Shown here: positions 1 through 6,396 of the stretch, piece after piece
Position numbering within the stretch: the first letter of the stretch is position 1
Layout: every line of letters starts with the position of its first letter
Assembly: GCA_938092195.1 (NCBI GenBank)
Contig: CALKHD010000214.1
Coordinates: forward strand, 1-9,300
Length of the DNA stretch: 9,300 nucleotides
Origin: an uncultured Flavobacteriales bacterium
Lineage (GTDB): Bacteria; Bacteroidota; Bacteroidia; Flavobacteriales_D; Sanyastnellaceae
Direction: 5' to 3'
Made by a program: the position numbers and the translations under genes
Notes under the pieces: generated by a model
The model's database searches: none
The model's input: the letters and a program-made list of their open reading frames with translations, nothing else
Told to the model about the DNA's origin: nothing

Positions 1-713
1 GTCAACGACACCACATCGGTTCTTTCTTCCACCGGAACCAGCCGCTCATCGTACTTGGCTCCAAACACACGAACCAAACGCTGGCGCAATGGCCCGGCAG
101 GCAAATCAAACAACTCGCCATCGTTGTGGCTCAATCGGAAGGCACATTCGGGGTGGGCCAATGCGATTCTTTGAAACTCGTCAATTGCGTGTCGAAGCTC
201 CACCGGATCGCTCTTCAAAAAATTTCGCCGCGCGGGCACATTGAAAAACAGATGCTTGACCGTCATCCTGGTGCCCACATCACAGTGGACCGGTTCAGCC
301 GGATGTTGCTCCCCCCCTTCGACCACCAAACTGTGGCCCAACTCATCCTCCTCGCGGCGTGTTCTCAACTCGACCCGCGCAATGCTGGCGATGCTGGCCA
401 ACGCTTCTCCTCTAAACCCCATGGTGGCCAGAGCCAAAAGGTCATCCGCAGACCTCAACTTGGACGTAGCGTGCCTTTCAAAGCAAATCGCCGCGTCTCC
501 TAGCCCCATCCCCATTCCATCGTCTTCCACCACAATGCGGTTTCGACCTGCGTCCTTGAGAGACACTGAAATTTTCTTGGCACCAGCGTCGAGGGCATTT
601 TCCATCAACTCCTTGACCACAGAAGCAGGGCGTTGCACAACCTCTCCTGCTGCAATTTGATTGGCCACGTGCTCGGGCAACCGCTGAATCCGGGTGTCTA
701 TGGCCGTGCTCAT
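1..713 (-). CDS. mutL: DNA mismatch repair protein MutL, N-terminal part (cut by window edge)
   Basis: MutL is the GHKL-ATPase matchmaker of methyl-independent or methyl-directed mismatch repair, linking MutS-bound mismatches to strand incision. The visible 237 residues are the ATPase domain. Motif I is KELMENALDAGA (residues 34-45), with the expected catalytic Glu35 and Mg-binding Asn39. Motif II is DDGMGM (64-69). The ATP-lid motifs ATSKL (82-86) and GFRGEAL (99-105) follow, then GTRMTVKHLFFNVPAR (147-162), which is near-diagnostic for MutL. The transducer and C-terminal dimerisation/endonuclease domains lie beyond base 1, so the presence of the DQHA(X)2E(X)4E nuclease motif cannot be judged. 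The start is the ATG at 713-711, which overlaps the TGA of the upstream 120-aa gene as ATGA, so translation is probably coupled. A G7 run (311-317 on the plus strand as C7) lies in the coding sequence. Confidence 0.97.
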   Translation of the reverse strand, partial: MSTAIDTRIQRLPEHVANQIAAGEVVQRPASVVKELMENALDAGAKKISVSLKDAGRNRIVVEDDGMGMGLGDAAICFERHATSKLRSADDLLALATMGFRGEALASIASIARVELRTRREEDELGHSLVVEGGEQHPAEPVHCDVGTRMTVKHLFFNVPARRNFLKSDPVELRHAIDEFQRIALAHPECAFRLSHNDGELFDLPAGPLRQRLVRVFGAKYDERLVPVEERTDVVSL

Positions 714-1072
714 GAAGGGTCGGTTAGCAAGTACTCCTTGGCAAAATCAGTGGTCTCCACCCACTTCATGCCCAGCCATGCGCCGTAAAGCAGGGCCAAC
801 AAGATGACCGCACTTCTGAGCATGGCCCTGCGCCTCGAGCGCCTGAGCGCCTCGTAGCGGCTTTCTCTTTCCTTCTGGGTCGAAGGCCCTCCTCGAAAAC
901 GAAGCTTTCTAGGAGCGCCTTCCACTGAATCCCCCTGAACTTCTCGCTCAAGGGCCTCCTTTCTCTCCTTCCAATTCAACGCACGCGAATCCACGTGCGC
1001 CGAGCGGAACTTGAAGCTCCTAGGCGCTTGGCTCACGTTGCGAAATGGACTAGGGAGGCGTGGTGGTTTCAT
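710..1072 (-). CDS. Small one-pass membrane protein between ispH and mutL (unknown function)
   Basis: Encodes 120 aa that I do not recognise. Residues 1-83 are very basic and hydrophilic, with a KERKEALEREV helix near 35-45 and an Arg-rich KERESRYEALRRSRRRA stretch at about 67-83. One hydrophobic segment at about 84-103 (LRSAVILLALLYGAWLGMKW) should span the inner membrane, leaving a short acidic C-terminus. By the positive-inside rule, the N-terminal part would face the cytoplasm. The start is the ATG at 1072-1070, which overlaps the ispH TGA as ATGA. Its own TGA overlaps the mutL ATG the same way. An open frame continues upstream to 1255, but that region is ispH in another frame and is not needed. 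The double coupling makes this a real gene, translated with its neighbours. Whether it serves IspH, MutL or neither cannot be told. Confidence 0.75.
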   Translation of the reverse strand: MKPPRLPSPFRNVSQAPRSFKFRSAHVDSRALNWKERKEALEREVQGDSVEGAPRKLRFRGGPSTQKERESRYEALRRSRRRAMLRSAVILLALLYGAWLGMKWVETTDFAKEYLLTDPS

Positions 1073-2331
1073 CCGGCCCCCAAATTTGCTCGCTGTTGTT
1101 CGAATTGCCGCAAAACATCTTCCACAGCCCGTCCACCACCGGTTCGTTCCAGAATTTTCTGAAGAACGCGATCTACGGCACTGTCCGGGCAAGATGCTCC
1201 TGAAGTCAGCAAAATGGTAGGGATCTCTCCGTCCACCGTCTGAGTCGGCCACCAATCATGGGTCACCTTTCTGGAAGCGCTGCTCAACTCAAAGTGCCCC
1301 AAACTTCCGTCGTCTCCGAACTCTTCAGAGCTTCGGACATACCACGTGGGCATGTTCTCCTCGCAGAGCTCCACCAGATGACTCGTGTTGCTGGAATTGT
1401 ATCCCCCCACGACAATGGCAAAGTCAACTTTGCCCGCCGTGGCCTCCAACGCTCCTGTGGTGGCCGTTTGGTTGTCCAAGGTGGCGTAACAAAGGGTGTC
1501 TCTTGTACTGGCAAACCGCTCAGCATTGCCACCATCTCGATGCTCCAATGCCATTTTCAAATGGTCCGCAATGGCCTGGGTGTCGCTGGCGAGCATGGTG
1601 GTTTGGTTCACCACACCAAAACGCTCGAGGTCCCGAGGAACCTCAAACCCTTCACTTGAACGGCCTTTGAAATGGTCGTCAAATGTGGACCAATCCTTTT
1701 CGCCTCGGATGAACTGAGCCAACACCTGTGCTTCCTCCATGTTTTTCACCACGAGAGAACGCGCATTCGCACTGCTGTGGCTGAATGTGGCCCGCGTTTC
1801 TTCGTGCTTGGGCTTGCCGTGAATGATCACCGTGTACTCCTTCTTTCCCAATTGGGCTGCGCGTTTCCAAACCTTCTCTACAAACGGACATGTGGTGTTG
1901 TACCTCTGGATGTCCACGCCGATGGCCTTCAACCGATCCTCCAATTCCAAGGTGGTTCCAAAAGCCGGAACAATGACCACATCGTCCGGATCGAGGGATT
2001 CAAATGGAGTCAACACCCCACCTTCTGTGTCCATCAAAAAACCGATGCCCTGGGACTCCAAGTCCGCGTTGACTTCGGGATTGTGAATCATCTGACTCAA
2101 CAACCAAAGACGCTTCCCCGGATTCTCAGCCACTGCTTTGTAAGCGATTTCAATGGCGTTTTCCACGCCAAAACAAAATCCGAAATGCCGGGGCAATACA
2201 AAACGCACAGAGCCAAAATCAAGCAGACTCGGCGCGAAATCCCGCTTTCTGGGGTCCGCGAGTTTTCGCAAAGCCTTCACCTTGCCAATCACCGGTGAAC
2301 GGTATGCCTCTGGGATGTCAAACGTGCGCAT
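1069..2331 (-). CDS. ispH: 4-hydroxy-3-methylbut-2-enyl diphosphate reductase (IspH/LytB)
   Basis: IspH is the last enzyme of the MEP pathway: it reduces HMBPP to IPP and DMAPP with a [4Fe-4S] cluster in the cytoplasm. The product is 420 aa. The three cluster cysteines are visible: Cys53 in HFGFCFGVENAI, Cys148 in NTTCPFVEKVW and Cys281 in RDTLCYATLDNQ. Substrate-site motifs HGKPKHEETRAT (171-182; His176 and Glu178 align by eye with E. coli His124/Glu126), NQTTML (242-247), GGYNSSNTSHLVELC (309-323) and TSGASCPD (376-383) are all present. The roughly 40-residue N-terminal extension and overall length are usual for Bacteroidota and longer than E. coli IspH (316 aa). The start at 2331 (MRTFDIPEAYRSP) matches this family form; an in-frame ATG at 2376 would add 15 unrelated residues. 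It is first in an ispH-TM protein-mutL run joined by ATGA overlaps. Confidence 0.98.
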   Translation of the reverse strand: MRTFDIPEAYRSPVIGKVKALRKLADPRKRDFAPSLLDFGSVRFVLPRHFGFCFGVENAIEIAYKAVAENPGKRLWLLSQMIHNPEVNADLESQGIGFLMDTEGGVLTPFESLDPDDVVIVPAFGTTLELEDRLKAIGVDIQRYNTTCPFVEKVWKRAAQLGKKEYTVIIHGKPKHEETRATFSHSSANARSLVVKNMEEAQVLAQFIRGEKDWSTFDDHFKGRSSEGFEVPRDLERFGVVNQTTMLASDTQAIADHLKMALEHRDGGNAERFASTRDTLCYATLDNQTATTGALEATAGKVDFAIVVGGYNSSNTSHLVELCEENMPTWYVRSSEEFGDDGSLGHFELSSASRKVTHDWWPTQTVDGEIPTILLTSGASCPDSAVDRVLQKILERTGGGRAVEDVLRQFEQQRANLGAG

Positions 2332-2420
2332 CACAACGAAGGTAAGCGGAGCAACCCTTTGAGTCGGCCAAAACACACGAATGCGAAACCTCAGAACGCA
2401 CCTTTTCGTATGGAGCCGGG

Positions 2421-2993
2421 ATGATGATCAAACCCCTCCCGTCATTCTTCGTGTTCGCCATGTTCAGCTTGCATCCCTTCACCGAGGCATGGGCCCAAGG
2501 GATGCTGGATTCACAAGCCTCGAGCCCACTGTCATTGGAAGAGGTCCAAATGATCATGGAGACCGCTCCGCACCCGATGCTCAACCTGCGGCTTGAACCC
2601 TTGCTCAGCAGCAGGTCATTGAGAAAGGGATTTCACATTCTGATCCACCAAGACAATGAACCCTGGATCAAACTCGAGAACCAAGGCAGCCGAAAGGTCA
2701 ACACCTCAGTCCCGATGGGACATCTCTACACTTTGGATGTCCGCCACAAGGACGCACATAGAAAGGTTTTTCAAATCGACACACGTGGCATTCGCGCCAC
2801 AAGGTTCCTCTCTTGTGAAGTAGATCTGGTGGTGCGAAAATTTGAATCCTGCATGACCCAGGAGCAGGAATGGTGGCTCAGCATGCCTTTGTCTGTGACC
2901 TATTTCGACAAAGAGCGCAACCTATTCAGCATGAACCCGTATTCACACCACAAATGCATGAAGGAGACCTACGAACGGTTGTCCTTGAAATAA
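2421..2993 (+). CDS. Exported protein of unknown function, possible beta-sandwich domain
   Basis: Encodes 190 aa that I cannot assign to a named family. A signal peptide is clear: Lys4, a hydrophobic core at about 6-20, and probable cleavage after AWA (residues 23-25). The mature part has a stretch at about 70-140 patterned as GFHILIHQDNEP ... VNTSVPMGHLYTLDVRHKDAHRKVFQIDTRGI. It resembles the short beta-sandwich modules of many Bacteroidota envelope proteins, in which a Gly-x-x-Tyr-Thr-Leu turn is followed by an 'IDTRG' strand; this is inference from pattern only. Residues 141-190 have a WW pair, a few cysteines and no recognisable motif. Either ATG 2421 or ATG 2424 could be the start; GGAG at 2412-2415 lies 5 or 8 nt upstream, so 2424 is as likely. 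It is divergent from ispH (89-bp gap), ends at TAA 2991-2993, and has a good terminator about 85 bp further on. Confidence 0.75.
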   Translation: MMIKPLPSFFVFAMFSLHPFTEAWAQGMLDSQASSPLSLEEVQMIMETAPHPMLNLRLEPLLSSRSLRKGFHILIHQDNEPWIKLENQGSRKVNTSVPMGHLYTLDVRHKDAHRKVFQIDTRGIRATRFLSCEVDLVVRKFESCMTQEQEWWLSMPLSVTYFDKERNLFSMNPYSHHKCMKETYERLSLK

Positions 2994-3023
2994 AAAATCT
3001 GCGCCCCGCGATGCGGCGGTGCA
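2992..3023 (-). terminator. Intrinsic terminator for the minus-strand saccharopine reductase operon
   Basis: Read on the minus strand, a GC-rich hairpin (3023-3000, arms of about 10 bp with one bulged base and one G-U pair, loop of 3 nt) is followed by GATTTTTTA. The U-tract is 2997-2992. It lies about 80 nt downstream of the stop of the 154-aa gene (3103). The U-tract abuts the stop codon of the convergent plus-strand gene. Confidence 0.55.
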
Positions 3024-3039
3024 ATGGCCACCTAAGGAA

Positions 3040-3057
3040 GGTGCTGCGCGCAGCACC
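3040..3057. repeat. 18-bp perfect palindrome in a convergent intergenic region
   Basis: GGTGCTGCGCGCAGCACC is a perfect inverted repeat with no asymmetric loop. As RNA it would fold as a 7-bp stem with a CGCG loop on either strand. It lies between two oppositely directed terminator hairpins and has no T-tract of its own, so it is not itself an obvious terminator. It could be a protein-binding site, an extra RNA 3'-end stabiliser, or a member of a dispersed palindromic repeat. Confidence 0.6.
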
Positions 3058-3076
3058 AATGAGGTAGATGTGGTGA

Positions 3077-3111
3077 GAAAGGGCTGCTGGAGGGCGGCCC
3101 TTTCATTTTTT
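3077..3111 (+). terminator. Intrinsic terminator for the plus-strand exported protein gene
   Basis: GAAAGGGC (3077-3084) pairs perfectly with GCCCTTTC (3097-3104) around a 12-nt loop, followed by ATTTTTT (T6 at 3106-3111). It is about 85 nt after the stop of the 190-aa exported protein gene. The 3' arm covers the stop codon (3105-3103) of the opposing 154-aa gene. Confidence 0.75.
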
Positions 3112-3567
3112 ACCCCCTCCCCATTTCGACCCTGTGGATTCCACAAAGTTTCGGCGCTGCAACGCCGCACCCTGAGAACCTGACTTTCGCGCCCATTTTG
3201 GACGGAAGAAACGGCGACGTTCGGTGCACGCAGCCCAAGCCTCGGCCTTGATTCTTAACAAGAAAGCACCTTCATTTTGCATCAACCATTGGGTCTCAGT
3301 TCCATTGAGATCGACATGGATTTCTGGATGGGCTTGAAGCCATCGGATCACCAAGATGTCCACCACCTCTTGGACATCTGAACATGTTTTTCCTTTCAAA
3401 TCCCTCCGCAAAGCTTTTCGCGCCCAGCGGTCCATCGCCAAGGCTTCATCCGCAGAAGCAACCTCCACCAAGGGATCGAATGGAGGAGGATCACAAGGCC
3501 CCGAACCCAATGAGGTCAACGGGTGCAATGCCATCAGCGAAATCAACAGCGCCAGCCCAACCTTCAT
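3103..3567 (-). CDS. Small exported protein of unknown function, coupled to saccharopine reductase
   Basis: Encodes 154 aa with no family I recognise. The N-terminus MKVGLALLISLMALHPLTS is a typical signal peptide, with cleavage probably around residues 19-23. The mature part begins with a Cys-Pro-rich stretch (CDPPPFDP, 25-32). It continues with a charged, probably helical region (40-115) containing ALAMDRWARKALRRDL and LMQNEGAFLLRIKAEAWAAC, and ends in a strongly basic tail (116-154, many Arg and Lys). Three cysteines (25, 62, 114) could form disulfides in the periplasm; the first is not in a convincing lipobox. The start is the ATG at 3567-3565, which overlaps the TGA of the saccharopine reductase gene as ATGA. 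The upstream in-frame ATG at 3597 would place ten polar residues before the signal peptide and is less likely. Why a secreted protein is coupled to a cytoplasmic lysine enzyme is unexplained. Confidence 0.68.
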   Translation of the reverse strand: MKVGLALLISLMALHPLTSLGSGPCDPPPFDPLVEVASADEALAMDRWARKALRRDLKGKTCSDVQEVVDILVIRWLQAHPEIHVDLNGTETQWLMQNEGAFLLRIKAEAWAACTERRRFFRPKWARKSGSQGAALQRRNFVESTGSKWGGGKK

Positions 3568-4916
3568 GACGCAGGCATTTCTGTTTCTGTGAAGCAAATC
3601 CCTTCCTGGGCCAACCCCTTGAGCAAGGGTCCATACAAGTCTCTATGGGTGGGCAACAGAACCCCTGTTGCCGACCATTCTCCCCTCATCCACATGCGCG
3701 CTGCCAACGCCAGCGGCAACCCCACTGTCAATGACATGGCGGTGTGAACTTCGTCCTCACCCATGTGAATGAGATGAGATGTGAGAACCTTGGACTCTCC
3801 ACTGCTTGTACGGTAGCCGAACCTGTGCCACATGACGATCATGTCCAGGTCTCCTTCACCCAACGCCCATTTTTCTTCCAACAAGGCTTGCAAAATGTCT
3901 GCAGGCGACCCCGACTTCACTTGGGGAACAGCATCTTCAAATAACCCCAACTGCTCCAAAAGGTCCAGTGATTTCTGACTGGCACCGGTCACTTGGGCCA
4001 CTGCCGCTCTCACCTCTGCTGCGTCTGCATGTTTGGAAACACCTCCCGCAAAGCCTGCGGTAAAATCTCGCCAAGTGGTTTCTTCTGGCAGGGTCACCAA
4101 CGCGTCATCTCGGTTCAAACCCAGTTGGAAAATGGCGTCCCAACCTCCGCAAAAGCCATCGCCGCGCAAGGTTCCTCGAACCAAAGACTGAATTCCCTCC
4201 AAACCGTAAATCTGCTCGTAAGCCAAAGAATCTCGGTTGGCATACCCCTCAAAACGACCGGCGCCGGGAACATCAATCGCGGTGACCTCTTTGAACAAAC
4301 GATGGGGTGGCAACACGCGGATTCGGCCGTCTTCTTTGAACGTGGCAGAGCCACCTTGTCCAGCCAAAACCACATTCCTGGGGTTCCACGTGAATTTGTA
4401 ATGCCAGGGATTGTCATCGCTTTCAGGGGCCACCAATCCACCAGTGTAGCTCTCAAAGCTGGTCAGTGTAGCTCCTTGTGAGCGCAATCCATCAATCACT
4501 TCCATGGCACTCAAGTGATCGATGCCCGGATCGAGGCCCAATTCATTCAAAATGGGGATGCCTGCCGCTTTGGCCTCGGCATCCATTGCTTTGATTTCTG
4601 CCGACAAATAACTCGGGGTGATCAAAGGCGTCCTGGTCGCTATGGCATCCTTCGCCACTTCGGGGTGTAAAAAAGCAGGAAGCATGCTGATGACCAAGTC
4701 GGCTTGCTCAATCTCGTTTCGACGGGCATCTGGATTGCCGGCATCCAATCCAAAGGTGGTTGCCCGTGGATGGCCTTCTGCCTTTCGCGCCGCGAGATCA
4801 GGGTCCAAATCACCAATCCTCACATCGTAATTCTCGCCTTCAGCATGCTGAAGCAAATGGCGAATCAAGGACGAACTGGAGCGACCAGCTCCGAGGATGA
4901 CAATGCGACGGGACAT
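3564..4916 (-). CDS. Saccharopine reductase / saccharopine dehydrogenase family protein (Lys9 type)
   Basis: Family members interconvert saccharopine with glutamate plus alpha-aminoadipate semialdehyde using NADP(H), in fungal lysine synthesis or in lysine breakdown; in Bacteroidota a catabolic role is usually assumed. The product is 450 aa, a normal length. The N-terminal Rossmann fold carries RIVILGAGRSSSSLIRHLL (4-22), an acidic residue after strand 2 (GDLD, 35-38), and DLVISMLP (73-80). The substrate-binding domain contains NELGLDPGIDHLSAM (124-138), GGLVAPESDDNPWHYKFTW (159-177), NPRNVVLAGQGG (178-189), YANRDSL (225-231) and VRGTLRGDGFCGGW (246-259), all characteristic of the Lys9 group. 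The C-terminus MIVMWHRFGY (359-368) returns to the first domain. The start MSRRIVILGAG at 4916 is chosen because the Rossmann motif begins directly after it; the open frame to 5030 adds a Cys-rich non-conserved tail. It is divergent from the lipoprotein trio. Substrate specificity is inferred, not visible. Confidence 0.93.
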   Translation of the reverse strand: MSRRIVILGAGRSSSSLIRHLLQHAEGENYDVRIGDLDPDLAARKAEGHPRATTFGLDAGNPDARRNEIEQADLVISMLPAFLHPEVAKDAIATRTPLITPSYLSAEIKAMDAEAKAAGIPILNELGLDPGIDHLSAMEVIDGLRSQGATLTSFESYTGGLVAPESDDNPWHYKFTWNPRNVVLAGQGGSATFKEDGRIRVLPPHRLFKEVTAIDVPGAGRFEGYANRDSLAYEQIYGLEGIQSLVRGTLRGDGFCGGWDAIFQLGLNRDDALVTLPEETTWRDFTAGFAGGVSKHADAAEVRAAVAQVTGASQKSLDLLEQLGLFEDAVPQVKSGSPADILQALLEEKWALGEGDLDMIVMWHRFGYRTSSGESKVLTSHLIHMGEDEVHTAMSLTVGLPLALAARMWMRGEWSATGVLLPTHRDLYGPLLKGLAQEGICFTETEMPAS

Positions 4917-4950
4917 GACACAAATTTGGGCGGTGAAAAAGGGCCGGCAA
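4917..4950 (-). promoter_or_regulatory. Possible Bacteroidota-type sigma-A promoter of the saccharopine reductase gene
   Basis: On the minus strand, TTG (4950-4948) is followed after 19 nt by CAAATTTG (4928-4921), a 7-of-8 match to the Bacteroidota -7 consensus TAnnTTTG at the accepted spacing from the -33 element. Only TGTC separates it from the ATG at 4916. If used, the transcript would start at or within a few bases of the ATG and be leaderless or nearly so. Confidence 0.4.
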
Positions 4951-4967
4951 TGGCCAAGAGAAAAATA

Positions 4968-4984
4968 CTGGCACGGGACTTGTC
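4968..4984 (+). promoter_or_regulatory. Candidate sigma-54 (RpoN) promoter before the CsgG-like lipoprotein gene
   Basis: CTGGCACGGGACTTGTC matches the -24/-12 consensus YTGGCACGRNNNTTGCW in all of the -24 half and in TTG of the -12 half; the invariant-type GC of -12 reads GT here. Spacing is exact: GG at 4970-4971 as -25/-24. It predicts a start near 4995 and a leader of about 43 nt to the GTG at 5038. A weaker sigma-A alternative exists in the same gap (TATTTTCG at 5007-5014, 7 of 8 to TAnnTTTG, without a well-spaced -33). Confidence 0.4.
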
Positions 4985-5037
4985 CACAGGAAGAGACACA
5001 CTCCCGTATTTTCGACCCACTTAAAAGCACACTTCAC

Positions 5038-6396
5038 GTGATTCGCACCTTTCTCTTGCTGACTGGCTTGGCCCTTTTGATTTCGTCTTGCAACGGACCA
5101 AAAAGCATGACCAAACGCGCCACTGAGCTGCAAATGGCCGGAATGGACCGGCAAGCTGCTGACCTGTTTCGCATGGCCCTGACGAAAAAGCCGGGCTACC
5201 TCGATGCCATGGTCGGACTGAAGATGTCGGGTCAAGGTGTGGTGGATGCCCAAGTCGGCGAATTCCAGAGGTTCGCCATGGATGGCCAACGTGCAGACGC
5301 CATCGCCACTTATGAGCGCATATCGGCTTACGTGGACCAAGTGGCCTTGACCAAAGTCGACTTGATCATCCCTCCTTCTGTCCACTCACAATACGGGAAT
5401 TTGGTAGACGACCACCTCATCGAATTGGACACCCAAGCCCATTCAGAGATGGCAGAGGAAGACTTTGCCGCCGCTCAAAAAACGTTGGAGGAAATCCTTC
5501 GTCTCGATCCACAGTATGGAGATGCAGCCGAATTGTTGGTGGTGGCCAAAGCCGAACCCAAATACAGAGCGGGAAAACTCGCTTACGAGGCCAACCTTCA
5601 TAGAAAAGCACACGAGAACCTAAACGAGGTGGTGGTCCTCGACAACGAATACAAGGATGCCATGGAGCTTCTGGCTGCTGCCCTTGAAGAAGGGCGCTTC
5701 AATGTAGCCGTGACCTCTTTTGAGTCCAATGCCAACCAGAGAGATCTGGCTCTTGACATGCGCAGTGGAATCCAAAACGCATTGCTGGAGACCCAAGACC
5801 CCTTCATTGGGGTGGTCGACCGCACCCTGAGAGAAGACATCATTGCCGAGCAAGAGCTTTCGCTTTCTGGCATTTCTGATGAAAGTGTGGATGTGGGAGG
5901 CTTGGCTGGAGCCAAAGCCATTCTGACCGGAGCCATTCTGCAATACTCCACCGAAACATCCGAACCCATCGTCACCTCACGCAACGGCTTCCGCAAGTAC
6001 TTCAAAGAGGTCCTTGACGACGAGGGGAAAACCAAGAAGGTGGCCGCTTATGCCCCAGCCCGATACACCTTGCATTCCCAGAGAAGACAATCCGTCTTGA
6101 AGTTTGAAATCAAACTGGTGAGTACAGAAACAGGCGCTGTTTTGATGTCCGAAGTGGAGCAAATCAACGTGGAAGACAACATCGAATTCGCCGTGAGCCA
6201 GGTCAACGCCGGTAGCCTCTTCCCCGCTCGCTCCAATGGTGAAGTCGACCGAAACGGAAAGCGCCGAATGGATCAACTTTTGTCGGCTTCAAGAGAATTG
6301 AGAACCAAAGCTTCCATGCGAACCCAACTTGTCCGAGAAGCTGTTTCTAGGGGCAAAAAAGACATCGAAGGCTTTTTGGCCAGTCACATTCAATGA
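5038..6396 (+). CDS. Lipoprotein with TPR-like repeats and a CsgG-like domain
   Basis: Encodes 452 aa with GTG as start. The signal peptide MIRTFLLLTGLALLISSC gives a lipobox ISSC with lipidated Cys18. In-frame ATGs at 4897 and 4903 would bury the signal peptide behind some 47 residues, and 4897 overlaps the divergent gene. Residues about 25-60, 136-165 and 172-210 are TPR-like helical pairs (e.g. AGMDRQAADLFRMALTKKPGY; EEILRLDPQYGDAAELL). Residues 221-385 look like a CsgG/FlgO-type alpha/beta domain: FNVAVTSFES, then VVDRTLREDIIAEQELSLSGISDES (259-283), GLAGAKAILTGAI (288-300) and a late strand EIKLVSTETGAVLMSE (357-372). In CsgG this fold forms the curli secretion pore; in other lipoproteins it is only periplasmic. 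No pore-forming transmembrane hairpins were recognised. It overlaps the next gene by 4 nt (ATGA). After Cys18 there is no acidic surface-export signal, so it probably faces the periplasm. Confidence 0.92.
   Translation: MIRTFLLLTGLALLISSCNGPKSMTKRATELQMAGMDRQAADLFRMALTKKPGYLDAMVGLKMSGQGVVDAQVGEFQRFAMDGQRADAIATYERISAYVDQVALTKVDLIIPPSVHSQYGNLVDDHLIELDTQAHSEMAEEDFAAAQKTLEEILRLDPQYGDAAELLVVAKAEPKYRAGKLAYEANLHRKAHENLNEVVVLDNEYKDAMELLAAALEEGRFNVAVTSFESNANQRDLALDMRSGIQNALLETQDPFIGVVDRTLREDIIAEQELSLSGISDESVDVGGLAGAKAILTGAILQYSTETSEPIVTSRNGFRKYFKEVLDDEGKTKKVAAYAPARYTLHSQRRQSVLKFEIKLVSTETGAVLMSEVEQINVEDNIEFAVSQVNAGSLFPARSNGEVDRNGKRRMDQLLSASRELRTKASMRTQLVREAVSRGKKDIEGFLASHIQ

Noticed and set aside
126..660. 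Plus-strand open frames of 125 and 139 codons opposite mutL
   Set aside because: They are shadows of the MutL reading frame, which carries unambiguous ATPase motifs on the minus strand.
1073..1255. Upstream extension of the 120-aa membrane protein (to 181 aa)
   Set aside because: The extra 61 residues are ispH in another frame; the ATGA junction at 1072 gives a better start.
1672..2298. Plus-strand open frame of 208 codons
   Set aside because: It lies entirely opposite ispH, has no signal peptide or family motif, and follows from ispH codon usage.
3040..3057. Palindrome as part of a CRISPR or insertion-sequence end
   Set aside because: There is a single copy, with no spacers, no paired terminal repeat and no transposase nearby.
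3974..4000. TGGCACC... near 3982 as another sigma-54 site
   Set aside because: It is inside coding sequence, and the -12 half is out of register by two bases.
4840..5385. Minus-strand open frame of 181 codons spanning the divergent gap
   Set aside because: It crosses the promoter region and overlaps two genes with recognised products; the translation looks random.
5038..6396. Genuine CsgG curli secretion pore
   Set aside because: The CsgG-like motifs follow TPR repeats, no transmembrane hairpins were recognised, and no curli subunit or CsgE/F-like gene is visible in the window.
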